The notes under the pieces: generated by a model
What the model was told of the DNA's origin: nothing
What the model saw: only the letters and a program-made list of their open reading frames with translations
Database searches by the model: none
Program-made: the position numbers and the translations under genes
In this document: positions 27,644 to 34,932 of the stretch, one piece after another
Numbering within the stretch: the first letter of the stretch is position 1
How the letters are laid out: the number at the start of each line of letters is the position of its first letter
Source: Candidatus Methylomirabilis sp.
GTDB lineage: Bacteria; Methylomirabilota; Methylomirabilia; Methylomirabilales; Methylomirabilaceae
Assembly (NCBI GenBank): GCA_002634395.1
Contig: NSJM01000027.1
Span: 1-35,564 of the forward strand
Length of the DNA stretch: 35,564 bases
Reading direction: 5' to 3'

Positions 27644-29325
27644 GGTGGGAGTGCAAGAGAAATCCCGCCTCAGTTCTTAAAATCCTCGAAATATTCCCTC
27701 TTGCAAAGGAGAGTGCGTGGAGGTTGCTTGAAAAGGAGTGGCTGGTCCTGACCCTCCTGGCTCTCTGGGGACTTTTCGTCTATTACTCGCATCTGGGTAC
27801 ACCGCTGAGAGGTGATGAGGGGATGTATGCGGCCATTGCGCGAAGAATGGTCAGGACCGGGGACTGGTTGCAGCTTGTCTACGAGGGGCGTCCCTACCTC
27901 AATAAACCCCCACTGCATTTCTGGCTCATGGCGCTTTCTCTTGTGCTGTGGGGGCCGAGTGAGTTTGCTGTTCGATTTCCATCAGCGACCTTTGGGATCG
28001 GGATGGTGTTCCTGGCGTACTTCAGCGGGAAGCTGCTGTTCGATCGGCGCCTTGGCATTATCGCGGCGATCATCACGACCACCACACTGTCCGCTGTCTG
28101 GCACGCCCATCAGGCAAGATTCGATGTCGAGCTCGCGTTCTGGATGAATCTTGCATTCTTCGCCTTCTATCTGGCGTATCGGGGGAGCAGGCGTCGGTTT
28201 GGCTATCTCTGTGTCGCCTTCCTGTCGATGGCCGTGGCAACCATGCTGAAAGGCCCCGTAGGTTTCCTGCTGCCGGCGGGTGCGGGATTCGTCTTTTTAG
28301 TGCTCACGCGGCGATTGAAGATTCTTGCGGAGGTTCCACTCCTTCTGGCCGGAATGGCCGTCTTTCTACTCGTCACCGTACCCTACTATCTGGAGTTAGG
28401 CGATGAGTTTAACCGGAACTTTTTTGTCGGCCAGAATCTGGCCCGCATCGTCTACGCGCCCAACTCACCGTTTTTCTATTTCGTGATGATCTTTGCGGTG
28501 TTCTTTCCCTGGAGCCTCTTTCTGCCTTGTGCGGGTCTGATGCTCTTCAGGTCTCGTTCCCGCCATTGCGACGAAGCCGACCTGCTGCTCCGCGTCTGGT
28601 CGATCGGCTTTTTCGTCCTGTTGAGCCTGCCGGCAGGAAAGGCCGAGCGGTTTCTTGTCTATCTCATCCCGCCTTTCGCTCTGCTGATAGCCCGATACTG
28701 GGACTATCTCCTTCGGTCCGTAGACCCGGTACCGGCAGCGGAAGCTCGCCTGCTCAGGGTCGTGACCTTCCTTCTGGGCCTGATCGGCGTGGCAGGCCTC
28801 ATTGCCGGGCCGCGACTTATTCAACTGCGATTCCTCATCCCCCCTGATTTCTGGTCCATCCCCCTTGCGCTGTTTCTCGGCATCGTGTGCATAGGTGTTC
28901 TCTATGCCGCCTGCAGGTGCCGACCGCAAGCCATGTTTTCAAGCGTTGTGGCGATCGCTGTCGTGATGACCATCGGTCTTGTTCAGTACTTTTATCCCAC
29001 GCTTGCCCGATATGAATCCGCAAAGGCCATTGCCCGGCAGGTTCGTGCGGCTGTGGGCGATTCCCCCTTGGTGATTTTTCACCCTGGCCGGTCGTTAGGT
29101 GAGGATATCCTCTATTATCTGGATCGACCGTCTCCGGTGCCGGAACTCCAGACACCCGATGAGGTTCACGCGGCTTTTGCCGTCGATAGACAGGTCTTCG
29201 GGCTGTTCGCAACACATCAATATGAAGAGTTAGAACGACAAGCCAACCCCCCGCTCATGCGACTCGCGGTCCATTCATACCGCCAGCGGGACTTTGTTTT
29301 GGTCACGAATCGGGCGCGATTGTAA
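27568..29325 (+). CDS. GT39/PMT-type membrane glycosyltransferase (ArnT-like)
   Basis: 585 residues from ATG 27568, but that ATG lies in a heptad repeat and the first 50 residues look like translated repeat. TTG 27724 (AAGGAG 12 nt upstream), giving 533 residues, is a serious alternative. The conserved protein starts with WLVLTLLALWGLFVYY (TM1), then the GT-C catalytic loop TPLRGDEGMYAAIARRM with the Asp-Glu pair, RPYLNKPPLHFWLMAL, and about ten more hydrophobic helices up to residue 460, then a soluble periplasmic tail. Relatives use undecaprenyl-phosphate sugars, for example aminoarabinose transfer to lipid A by ArnT. Here it probably decorates lipid A or core in the periplasm; the sugar is unknown. 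Confidence 0.85.
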   Translation: MCEVQGPKCEVRPPIRPLFLEGGGDGWECKRNPASVLKILEIFPLAKESAWRLLEKEWLVLTLLALWGLFVYYSHLGTPLRGDEGMYAAIARRMVRTGDWLQLVYEGRPYLNKPPLHFWLMALSLVLWGPSEFAVRFPSATFGIGMVFLAYFSGKLLFDRRLGIIAAIITTTTLSAVWHAHQARFDVELAFWMNLAFFAFYLAYRGSRRRFGYLCVAFLSMAVATMLKGPVGFLLPAGAGFVFLVLTRRLKILAEVPLLLAGMAVFLLVTVPYYLELGDEFNRNFFVGQNLARIVYAPNSPFFYFVMIFAVFFPWSLFLPCAGLMLFRSRSRHCDEADLLLRVWSIGFFVLLSLPAGKAERFLVYLIPPFALLIARYWDYLLRSVDPVPAAEARLLRVVTFLLGLIGVAGLIAGPRLIQLRFLIPPDFWSIPLALFLGIVCIGVLYAACRCRPQAMFSSVVAIAVVMTIGLVQYFYPTLARYESAKAIARQVRAAVGDSPLVIFHPGRSLGEDILYYLDRPSPVPELQTPDEVHAAFAVDRQVFGLFATHQYEELERQANPPLMRLAVHSYRQRDFVLVTNRARL

Positions 29326-29370
29326 TGAAAAGAGCAGCCCATGTGGTAGCGACCGCACTACGGCGCACGA

Positions 29371-29460
29371 AAACCCCTTCAATTCCCCTTTATGAAAGGG
29401 GGAGGAAAGGAAACGTATAAGTATCTCCCCCCTTTTATGAAAGGGGGGTCAGGGGGGTTT
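29371..29460. repeat. Inverted-repeat element with two poly-C/poly-G hairpins
   Basis: Outer ends AAACCCC (29371-29377) and GGGGTTT (29454-29460) are inverted. Inside are two hairpins around TATGA: CCCCTTTATGAAAGGGG (from 29385) and CCCCCCTTTTATGAAAGGGG (from 29427). It is a MITE-like intergenic element of a kind common in many Gram-negative genomes, and may also terminate transcription. No gene is seen in 29326-29502. Confidence 0.75.
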
Positions 29461-29502
29461 GTCCGAAGCCGACGGCTGAACGCTATGTTGTGAGGAATTC
29501 CC

Positions 29503-30027
29503 ATGTCCATCGATCTGAGGCTCCAGGAAAAGGCGAAGGCGATCCGTCTGCTTATCATGGACGTCGATGGCGTGCTCACCGACGGACGGATCTTCTATAA
29601 TGCTGAAGGGATTGAGGCCGAGGCCTTCTTCGTGAGAGATGGTTTCGGTCTTCGCATGGCCAAGCAAGCGGAATTGCTGACAGCGATCCTGACGGGGCGT
29701 ACGTCAGGAGCGGTGACCCACCGCGCGAAAGAGTTGGGCATCTCTGAGGTCCACCAGGGGGCGCTGAACAAGCTCGAGGTGTACGAGATGCTCCTGCATC
29801 GGCACGGCCTGACCGATGAGGCGGCGGCGTACATCGGTGATGATCTGAACGACCTCCCCGTGCTCAATCGGGTCGGCCTTTCTGCGGCGCCGGCTGATGC
29901 CGCTGCAGAGGTGAGGGCACAGGTCGTCTATGTGACCACGCAGGCAGGCGGCCGTGGCGCGGTCCGGGAGGTGATCGATCTGATCTTGAAGGCCCAGGGC
30001 CGATGGGAGCAATTCGTTGAAACGTGA
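29503..30027 (+). CDS. kdsC: Kdo-8-phosphate phosphatase
   Basis: 174 residues, standard length for this cap-less HAD phosphatase, which forms a tetramer and hydrolyses Kdo-8-P to Kdo. Motif I is LLIMDVDGVLTDG (residues about 17-29, with both catalytic Asp residues), motif II TGRTSGAV near 65, and motif IV YIGDDLNDLPVLNRVGLSAAPADA near 105. The protein has the sequence RDGFGLRMAKQAELLTAILTGR typical of KdsC. A GAGGA ribosome binding site lies six bases before the ATG. It is separated from the GT39 gene by a MITE-like element, so it may be transcribed independently or by read-through. It completes the KdsD-KdsA-KdsC series in this window; kdsB is not present. Confidence 0.96.
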   Translation: MSIDLRLQEKAKAIRLLIMDVDGVLTDGRIFYNAEGIEAEAFFVRDGFGLRMAKQAELLTAILTGRTSGAVTHRAKELGISEVHQGALNKLEVYEMLLHRHGLTDEAAAYIGDDLNDLPVLNRVGLSAAPADAAAEVRAQVVYVTTQAGGRGAVREVIDLILKAQGRWEQFVET

Positions 30028-30043
30028 GGACCGACGTCGGAGT

Positions 30044-30069
30044 AAGGCCGGCCAAGCCGTGGCTTTTTC
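30044..30069 (+). terminator. Possible weak terminator after kdsC
   Basis: Short complementary blocks (GCCA at 30051-30054 and TGGC at 30060-30063) are followed by TTTTTCTT. The stem is only four to five base pairs, so the call is tentative. The T-run abuts the -35 box of metK. Confidence 0.3.
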
Positions 30070-30141
30070 TTGACAACCGGTAGCGGTGTGCTAAAGTCGC
30101 AAATCAAAACTGGGAAACCTGAAACTTAGAAGGGGAGGAGG
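30070..30141 (+). promoter_or_regulatory. metK promoter and ribosome binding site
   Basis: TTGACA (30070-30075), 16 bp, then TAAAGT (30092-30097). A leader of about 45 nt follows, ending in the very strong AGGGGAGGAGG (30131-30141) eight bases before the ATG. The leader is too short for any known SAM riboswitch, and none is recognisable in it. Confidence 0.6.
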
Positions 30142-30149
30142 ATCGATTT

Positions 30150-31310
30150 ATGCCTTTCAAACATTATCTGTTCACGTCGGAATCGGTGACGGAGGGTCAC
30201 CCCGATAAGATCGCGGACCAGATCTCTGATGCCGTGCTTGACGCCATCTTCGCGCAGGACCCCTACGGTCGCGTGGCCTGTGAAACGCTGGTTACGACCG
30301 GCTTGGCTTTTGTGGCCGGGGAGATTTCCACCAAGTGTTATGTGGACATCCCAAGGGTGGTCCGCGAGACGATCAGGGACATTGGCTATACGAGGGCGAA
30401 ATACGGCTTTGATTACGAGACCTGCGGCGTAATCAGCGCAATTCAGGAGCAGTCTCCTGATATCGCGTTGGGAGTTGATGTCCAGGGGGCCGGTGATCAG
30501 GGATTGATGTTCGGGTATGCCAGCGATGAGACGCCTGAGTTGATGCCGATGCCGATTATGCTGGCCCATAAGCTGTGCAGACGCCTGGCAGAGGTCCGTC
30601 GCACGGGAATCCTGGATTACCTCCGGCCGGATGGCAAATCGCAGGTGACGGTCGAATACGTCGATGGGAAGCCGAATCGCATCGATACGGTGGTGATCTC
30701 CACTCAGCACAGCGCGGAGGTCCAGTTAAAGCAGATCCGCGAAGACATCATTGAGCAGGTGATCCTCCCGGTCCTTCCCAAGGAGTTGGTGGACTTGGAC
30801 CAGATTACCTACCACATCAACCCTACCGGTCGCTTTGTGATCGGTGGCCCTCACGGCGATACGGGACTGACCGGTCGGAAGCTGATTGCGGATACCTATG
30901 GCGGGGTCGGGAGCCACGGCGGCGGCGCCTTCTCCGGGAAGGATCCGACGAAGGTGGATCGATCTGCGTCGTATAATGCCAGATATATTGCAAAGAATTT
31001 CATAGCGGCTGGTCTGGCCCAAAAATGCGAGGTTCAACTGGCCTACGCGATCGGCATCGCCGACCCGGTATCGGTATTTGTGGACACCAAGGGGACAGGG
31101 GTGATCCCGAATGAGGAGTTGATGAAAATGGTCCGTACTCACTTCGAGTTGACTCCGGCCGGGATGATTAAAGCCCTCGATCTTCGACGTCCGATCTATA
31201 AGCAGACCGCGGCCTATGGCCATTTCGGTCGCACAGAACCTGATTTTACGTGGGAGAGGACCGATAAGGCCGATGGGCTGAGAAAAGACGCCGGCCGGTT
31301 GGGAGCGTAA
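30150..31310 (+). CDS. metK: S-adenosylmethionine synthetase
   Basis: 386 residues, complete. It makes S-adenosylmethionine from methionine and ATP in the cytoplasm, usually as a tetramer. Landmarks are [20 protein letters not shown] at residues 8-27, [15 protein letters not shown] near 113 (a signature hexapeptide region), [28 protein letters not shown] near 248 (glycine-rich P-loop-like signature), and [20 protein letters not shown] strong promoter and ribosome binding site suggest high expression. It provides SAM for methyltransferases such as the C-terminal module at 4592-8083. The ahcY gene, which removes the product S-adenosylhomocysteine, lies 3.6 kb away on the other strand. Confidence 0.98.
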   Translation: MPFKHYLFTSESVTEGHPDKIADQISDAVLDAIFAQDPYGRVACETLVTTGLAFVAGEISTKCYVDIPRVVRETIRDIGYTRAKYGFDYETCGVISAIQEQSPDIALGVDVQGAGDQGLMFGYASDETPELMPMPIMLAHKLCRRLAEVRRTGILDYLRPDGKSQVTVEYVDGKPNRIDTVVISTQHSAEVQLKQIREDIIEQVILPVLPKELVDLDQITYHINPTGRFVIGGPHGDTGLTGRKLIADTYGGVGSHGGGAFSGKDPTKVDRSASYNARYIAKNFIAAGLAQKCEVQLAYAIGIADPVSVFVDTKGTGVIPNEELMKMVRTHFELTPAGMIKALDLRRPIYKQTAAYGHFGRTEPDFTWERTDKADGLRKDAGRLGA

Positions 31311-31355
31311 CTAAAGGCAGGGACGGAAGATTCCACCTTTCAGAAAGGGGCCCTC

Positions 31356-32027
31356 ATGCATCGAATCGTCGCGTGCATCGTGGTCCTCCTGACCGTCGGC
31401 GCGGCCGGCGTCGTCAGGGGCCAGGAGCTGAAGACTGAGGAGCAGAAGACGTTTTATGCCCTGGGGCTCGCGCTCAGCCAGAGTCTCGGCTCGTTCAATC
31501 TCAGCGAGGCCGAACTGGAGTTGGTGAAGTCAGGTCTCGCCGACGGGGTCCTGAATCGGACGCGGAAGGTCGAACTGCCCGCCTACACCAGCAAGGTCCA
31601 GGAGTTGCAGGCGTCGCGTCAGGCCGCCACCGCCGCTGTCGAGAAGAAGCAGGGCCAGTCGTTCCTCGACAAGGCCGCCGCCGAGAAGGGGGCGACCAGG
31701 ACGACCTCTGGCGTGATCGTCACCACGCTCAAGCCTGGCACCGGACCCTCGCCCACGGCCAGCGACACGGTGAAGGTGCACTACACGGGCACCCTGATCG
31801 ACGGCACCGTCTTCGACAGCTCCGTGCAGCGTGGGCAACCGGCCACCTTCCCGCTCAACGGCGTGATCAAATGCTGGACCGAAGGCGTCGTCACCATGAA
31901 GGTCGGCGGTAAGGCCAAGCTGGTCTGCCCTGCCGACGCGGCCTACGGCGTCCGGGGGGCGCCCCCGAAAATCAAACCGGGCGCCACGCTGGTCTTCGAG
32001 GTGGAACTGCTGGAGATCGTGAAGTAA
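31356..32027 (+). CDS. Exported FKBP-type peptidyl-prolyl isomerase (Mip/FkpA-like)
   Basis: 223 residues. A signal peptide is visible (IVACIVVLLTVGAAGVV, cleavage probably near residue 22, VRG-QE), so the protein is periplasmic or outer-membrane associated. Residues 25-100 form the Mip/FkpA-type helical dimerisation region (YALGLALSQSLGSFNLSEAE, then a Lys/Ala-rich helix). Residues 115-223 are the FKBP domain: VKVHYTGTLIDGTVFDSS, the VIKCWTEGV variant of the usual VIxGWxEGL (Cys in place of Gly), MKVGGKAKLVCPADAAYG and GATLVFEVELLEI. It accelerates proline isomerisation during folding of exported proteins. The ribosome binding site AGAAAGG precedes the ATG. Its base composition is richer in GC than its neighbours. 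Confidence 0.92.
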   Translation: MHRIVACIVVLLTVGAAGVVRGQELKTEEQKTFYALGLALSQSLGSFNLSEAELELVKSGLADGVLNRTRKVELPAYTSKVQELQASRQAATAAVEKKQGQSFLDKAAAEKGATRTTSGVIVTTLKPGTGPSPTASDTVKVHYTGTLIDGTVFDSSVQRGQPATFPLNGVIKCWTEGVVTMKVGGKAKLVCPADAAYGVRGAPPKIKPGATLVFEVELLEIVK

Positions 32028-32028
32028 C

Positions 32029-32160
32029 GTATCTGAGAGCTGTGCCGACTCCGCCCGCCAAGCGGCCGTGCATGGCAAACTCCCCAAGGTCGCGCTCGGC
32101 ATCGAGGTCGAGGATGCGTACCTGCGCTGTTCCAAGGCTTTCCGCCGTTCGAGCCTGTGA
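32029..32160 (+). pseudogene. C-terminal fragment of a pyridoxamine-phosphate-oxidase-like flavoprotein
   Basis: The frame ending with TGA at 32158-32160 reads RQAAVHGKLPKVALGIEV and then EDAYLRCSKAFRRSSL. This resembles the C-terminal segment of PNPOx-related FMN-binding proteins (G-K-x-P-K-x-A-L-x-I-E-V-E-x-A-x-x-H-C-x-K-A-x-x-R-S). The FMN-binding N-terminal part is missing and no start codon is in place, so this is a gene stump left directly after the FKBP gene. Confidence 0.55.
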
Positions 32161-32610
32161 GCCGCGTCAATCTGGTTCGCTTCACCCCGCCTTCCGAGCC
32201 GGACATCCGCGCCCGCACGCGCTACCATACGTGCAAGCATCTCTCGTTCTGGCCATGTAGTGCGCGTACGGCTCGTCAACCTCTGCCTCGACAAGACGCG
32301 TACGCCCACTGCGCCACCCATTCCGGTCGTAAACCGGCCACCTCTTCCGATTGAGCTCGACCAGGTATTTCGATCTTGTTGTAGATTCGTGGTTGTAACC
32401 TGCACTGCGATGCCAAGGGTGACATCCCACTTGGAGGTGGAGAGTCCTTGCTGGTCAAGTGGAATAGGCTGACCGTTTCCGCAATGTTTGACATCTTCCG
32501 GATCGTTGAAAATTTCTTGCTAAGCGCTGGATAAGATTATAGATTTGACCAAATCGCAAATCTCCTCGAATGGGGCTGACCAGTCTACTCAACAGTTGGA
32601 CCGCAGAGAT
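32161..32610. other. No gene recognised
   Basis: About 450 bases follow the flavoprotein stump. Short open frames occur on both strands, but none has a recognisable motif or a good ribosome binding site. It looks like decayed accessory DNA. Confidence 0.5.
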
Positions 32611-33264
32611 ATGAGTGCCGAAAACAAGATAGAATGGATTCACTGCAACCAGTGTCTGCGCCAGACGAGACATGACGTCATCGCCGTCAGCGTCGTCAAT
32701 GAGTCTGAGGAAGTGGACGAAGGGCGATTCTCCATCGACTGGCGGACGGCGAATACCATTCTCGAGTGCAAAGGCTGCGGGGCCGTGACTCTGAGAAGGC
32801 GCGTTGTATCTCATGCCCTAAACACCGATGATACAGAGTTCTACCCTCCTCCCGTTTCAAGGCAATCTCCGCGGTGGCTATATGACCTGCCCGATGAGAT
32901 CGAATCCCTCTTGAAGGAGGTCTACGTCGCACTGCACGCGAACAGCAGACGATTGGCTCTGATGGGCGCAAGGGCTATTGTCGATGCGTTCATGAATGCG
33001 ACCATCGGTGACATAGGTGGCTTTCAAGCCAAGTTGGAGAAACTTGTCGAGGACGGCTATCTCAGCTCGAAGAGCCGAGAGACTCTTGAAGCCGCACTTG
33101 ACGCGGGTCACGCTGCTGCTCACAGAGCACACAACCCGTCGTTGGATGACCTTACCTTGGTTCTGGACATTGTCGAGAATCTGATTCAGCCGCTCGCACT
33201 TAAGGAAAAGATTGAGGACTTGAAGAAGAGCACGCCGAAAAGGAAGGTCCAACGAGGCGGTTGA
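32611..33264 (+). CDS. DUF4145 domain protein
   Basis: 217 residues from ATG 32611; a TTG at 32545 is possible but adds a low-complexity polar leader. The N-terminus has two Cys pairs, CNQC (residues about 10-13) and CKGC (about 51-54), consistent with a small zinc ribbon. The rest matches the DUF4145 pattern: SPRWLYDLPDEIESLLKEVYVALHANSRRLALMGARAIVDAF followed by FQAKLEKLVEDGYLS and DAGHAAAHRAHNP. DUF4145 domains are often attached to restriction and other defence or nucleic-acid proteins, but the function is not established. The gene stands alone here, next to degraded DNA and hairpins, suggesting an acquired accessory gene. Confidence 0.8.
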   Translation: MSAENKIEWIHCNQCLRQTRHDVIAVSVVNESEEVDEGRFSIDWRTANTILECKGCGAVTLRRRVVSHALNTDDTEFYPPPVSRQSPRWLYDLPDEIESLLKEVYVALHANSRRLALMGARAIVDAFMNATIGDIGGFQAKLEKLVEDGYLSSKSRETLEAALDAGHAAAHRAHNPSLDDLTLVLDIVENLIQPLALKEKIEDLKKSTPKRKVQRGG

Positions 33265-33270
33265 CTCGTT

Positions 33271-33295
33271 CGCGAAACCCGCGGCGGGTTTCGCG
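33271..33295 (+). terminator. Perfect 12-bp palindrome after the DUF4145 gene
   Basis: CGCGAAACCCGC (33271-33282) and GCGGGTTTCGCG (33284-33295) are exact inverted arms around one base, six bases past the stop codon. No T-run follows, so this could be a terminator of a non-classical type, an RNA-protecting hairpin or a DNA-binding site. Confidence 0.5.
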
Positions 33296-33322
33296 CCGGT
33301 CACCTATTCGGTACCGGTCAAA

Positions 33323-33439
33323 GCGAGCACCTTGAGCCCCCGGAACCTCGTGTGAGGCATCGGAGCGAAAGTTAGCGGTGCTCGCGGGAACCGCGTCTAC
33401 TACCGAGTGTGGTGCAGATTACACCCCCGTAATATGCAC
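33323..33439. other. Two further hairpins in non-coding DNA
   Basis: First hairpin: GCGAGCACC (33323-33331) pairs with GGTGCTCGC (33377-33385), enclosing a nested stem CCG-CCTC / GAGG-CGG (33340-33363) with a GTGT loop. Second hairpin: GTGCA-ATTAC / GTAAT-TGCAC (33412-33439) with an ACCCCC loop and one mismatched pair. No gene is seen in 33296-33654 and I do not recognise an RNA family. Confidence 0.5.
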
Positions 33440-33654
33440 TTCGTAATCCTCTCCCCAACAAGCTGTCGCCTTCTTCTCAACGGATAATCCACTCCTGACA
33501 TCTCGGCAGCACAGGCCATCTAACGGTCTGGCGGCTCTCACCCTGCGTCACCTCTCACTCCCCATGCCGAACCAAAAAGGGGGAATAGGGTCTCATATCG
33601 AACCGGATATTTCTACAGATCGATCCAGATAGCCGAAAGCAATAGGTGGGGGTG

Positions 33655-33855
33655 TCAAGGCGTGCGGGATCGTGGCCGCTCTGTCCGGGCGATATGGTAG
33701 CTCAGAGTTTTCCGCAGAGCTGACAGGTCAACGTTCTGGATTTTCACCGAATCGGGACCGGTAAGTTGGGCGGGAGCGAAATTGAAGACCGCGATTACTC
33801 CGCCCTCAACCAGTGCGTCGAGGACGGCCTGGGCGTAGTCGCAGGTCACCTTCAA
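33655..33855 (-). pseudogene. C-terminal fragment of the redox repressor Rex
   Basis: Minus-strand frame. The sequence AQAVLDALVEGGVIAVFNFAP, then LTGPDSVKIQNVDLSALRKTLSYHI, matches the last 55-60 residues of Rex, the NADH/NAD+-sensing repressor (family pattern: G-I-x-x-x-x-N-F-A-P, then a V-R-N-V-D-L strand and the final helix). The winged-helix DNA-binding domain and most of the NAD-binding domain are absent: the open frame continues upstream on the minus strand toward about 33925 without further Rex similarity, up to the end of the DUF5647 gene. It is a stump, and cannot bind DNA. Confidence 0.7.
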
Positions 33856-33935
33856 ATTGTAGATGCTAGGAGTTAATCCGACAGCCAGGCAGAATCCTCG
33901 CGAAACCCTACAGGATCTCCATCTAACGGCGCACT

Positions 33936-34205
33936 TTAAGCCGCCACCTCTACCCTTGGTTTTACCAGTCGTGATCGGGGTGGGGCGACCTTCTCGATCC
34001 TGACATACACCACTGCCTGCCTAGACTCCCGGCGAGCTCTTGCCAACGCAAGGTTTCTCTCGCATAGTTCTTGGTCATCCTCTGGCAGGAGGACGACTAG
34101 GGCGTTTTCCGGGATCTGTTCGGCAACCTCGGGATGCTCAAGGAGGTAGAGATCGAACTCCGTTGACAGTTTCAGGTTTTTTGTGAACAGCTCTTGGTCT
34201 GTCAT
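33936..34205 (-). CDS. DUF5647 family small protein
   Basis: 89 residues. The body KNLKLSTEFDLYLLEHPEVAEQIPENALVVLLPEDDQEL-like pattern is that of the DUF5647 family; no enzymatic motif is visible. The first 60 residues are acidic and helical, the C-terminal 25 are basic (RIEKVAPPRSRLVKPRVEVAA). The start ATG overlaps the stop of the preceding minus-strand gene (ATGA), so the two are co-translated. Function unknown; the pairing with a DUF7718-like gene suggests a small two-component module. Confidence 0.75.
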   Translation of the reverse strand: MTDQELFTKNLKLSTEFDLYLLEHPEVAEQIPENALVVLLPEDDQELCERNLALARARRESRQAVVYVRIEKVAPPRSRLVKPRVEVAA

Positions 34206-34516
34206 GCTCTCTTCCTTTTCAGGTACGCCTCTTTGTACCGTGCCCAGTTCTCGTCGATGTCCTGATCAGCAAACGTCAACGCCTCTCCCAGGTCTTTGGT
34301 GAGCAGGGGGATTTTCTCCACGGTGTCATCGGGGCGGATCCTGTCCATATGCGGAAAGCCATGGGCTGTATCGTAGCGAATAACCGGGCACCAGTTCCCC
34401 TCAATGAAGGTCTCATACTGCACCGTAAATTGCTTCACGGCCCCCTGCTCAGTAACGTGCTCATGCCGCTTTCTATCATTCAAAGTCAGGAGGTAGGTGT
34501 AGCGGGTGAGCTTCAT
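34202..34516 (-). CDS. DUF7718-like small protein
   Basis: 104 residues from the ATG at 34516; the frame is open further upstream, but those residues are Cys/Arg-rich and not protein-like. Motifs include YTYLLTLNDRKRHEHVTEQGAVKQFTVQYETFI, then RYDTAHGFPHMDRI and a charged helical C-terminus. I recall this pattern (a short beta domain with AHGxxHxD) from small proteins found beside DUF5647-like genes, often annotated DUF7718. The conserved His residues may bind metal, but there is no evidence for it here. A possible promoter lies at 34563-34590. Confidence 0.7.
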   Translation of the reverse strand: MKLTRYTYLLTLNDRKRHEHVTEQGAVKQFTVQYETFIEGNWCPVIRYDTAHGFPHMDRIRPDDTVEKIPLLTKDLGEALTFADQDIDENWARYKEAYLKRKRA

Positions 34517-34562
34517 CGGGCAGCATCTTTCACAGCGTTCCCTCCTCTCGGAAGTTGCTCTA

Positions 34563-34590
34563 ACCTTACTCGATTGAGTGCAAAAGTCAA
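34563..34590 (-). promoter_or_regulatory. Possible promoter for the DUF7718-DUF5647 pair
   Basis: On the minus strand TTGACT (34590-34585) is followed after 16 bp by TAAGGT (34568-34563), about 46 bp before the ATG at 34516. The -35 box is good, the -10 box poor. Confidence 0.35.
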
Positions 34591-34604
34591 AGGACTTCGT
34601 CGTT

Positions 34605-34877
34605 ATGCAGATCACACCCCCGTCATCTTGAGTCTCCTGCATTGGTCACAGTGCCCTGTCTCCCCCTACGCTTGGTTCACTACCCTCAATCGAGGCGTCT
34701 TGGACTGGCATCCTGCTTACGAGGCAACCGGCGATCATCGACCGGAATGGGTGGTGGATTTGATCGGGATACGCATCCTCAAAAGAAGCACTGCTGAATC
34801 ATGTATGGACCGAGCATGGACAGAGTGTGGACGCAGGCGACGGGTCGAGGGGAGCCGGACGGCTCACTGGCACCAAC
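34605..34877. other. No gene recognised
   Basis: The plus-strand frame open through this stretch also covers the antisense of the DUF7718 gene and has no recognisable motif, so I treat it as non-coding. The first 21 bases resemble the hairpin arm at 33413-33433 (see findings). Confidence 0.45.
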
Positions 34878-34910
34878 AAAAAATCCTTATCCCCGATAAG
34901 AGATAGGATT
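34878..34910 (-). terminator. Rho-independent terminator of ahcY
   Basis: Read on the minus strand, CTTATC-GGG-GATAAG forms a six-bp stem extended by AATC/GATT across a bulge, and runs straight into TTTTTT (34883-34878). It lies 23 bases past the ahcY stop codon. Confidence 0.65.
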
Positions 34911-34932
34911 CTAGAGGCAATCCAATTGCCTA

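Noticed and set aside
30098-30149. Possible SAM riboswitch in the metK leader
   Set aside because: The predicted leader is only about 50 nt and shows none of the conserved SAM-riboswitch core elements.
32262-32290. GAGCCGTACGC on the minus strand, similar to the start of group II intron domain V
   Set aside because: The GAAA tetraloop and the pairing 3' strand of domain V are missing, and there is no reverse transcriptase frame nearby.
33516-33929. Two copies of CCATCTAACGG (GTTAGAT on the minus strand, as in integron attC R' boxes), one right after the DUF5647 stop with GGCTTAA before it
   Set aside because: The matching 5' half of an attC site (RYYYAAC plus a pairing L'' box) is not present at either copy, and no integrase is seen, so an integron cassette cannot be supported.
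32314-34754. A 16-base identity between 32314-32329 (reverse complement) and 34739-34754
   Set aside because: A single 16-mer match in a 35-kb window on both strands is close to chance expectation, and similarity does not extend clearly beyond it.
34349-34906. A 185-codon plus-strand open frame
   Set aside because: It is antisense to the DUF7718 gene over much of its length, has no recognisable motif or ribosome binding site, and its composition is not protein-like.
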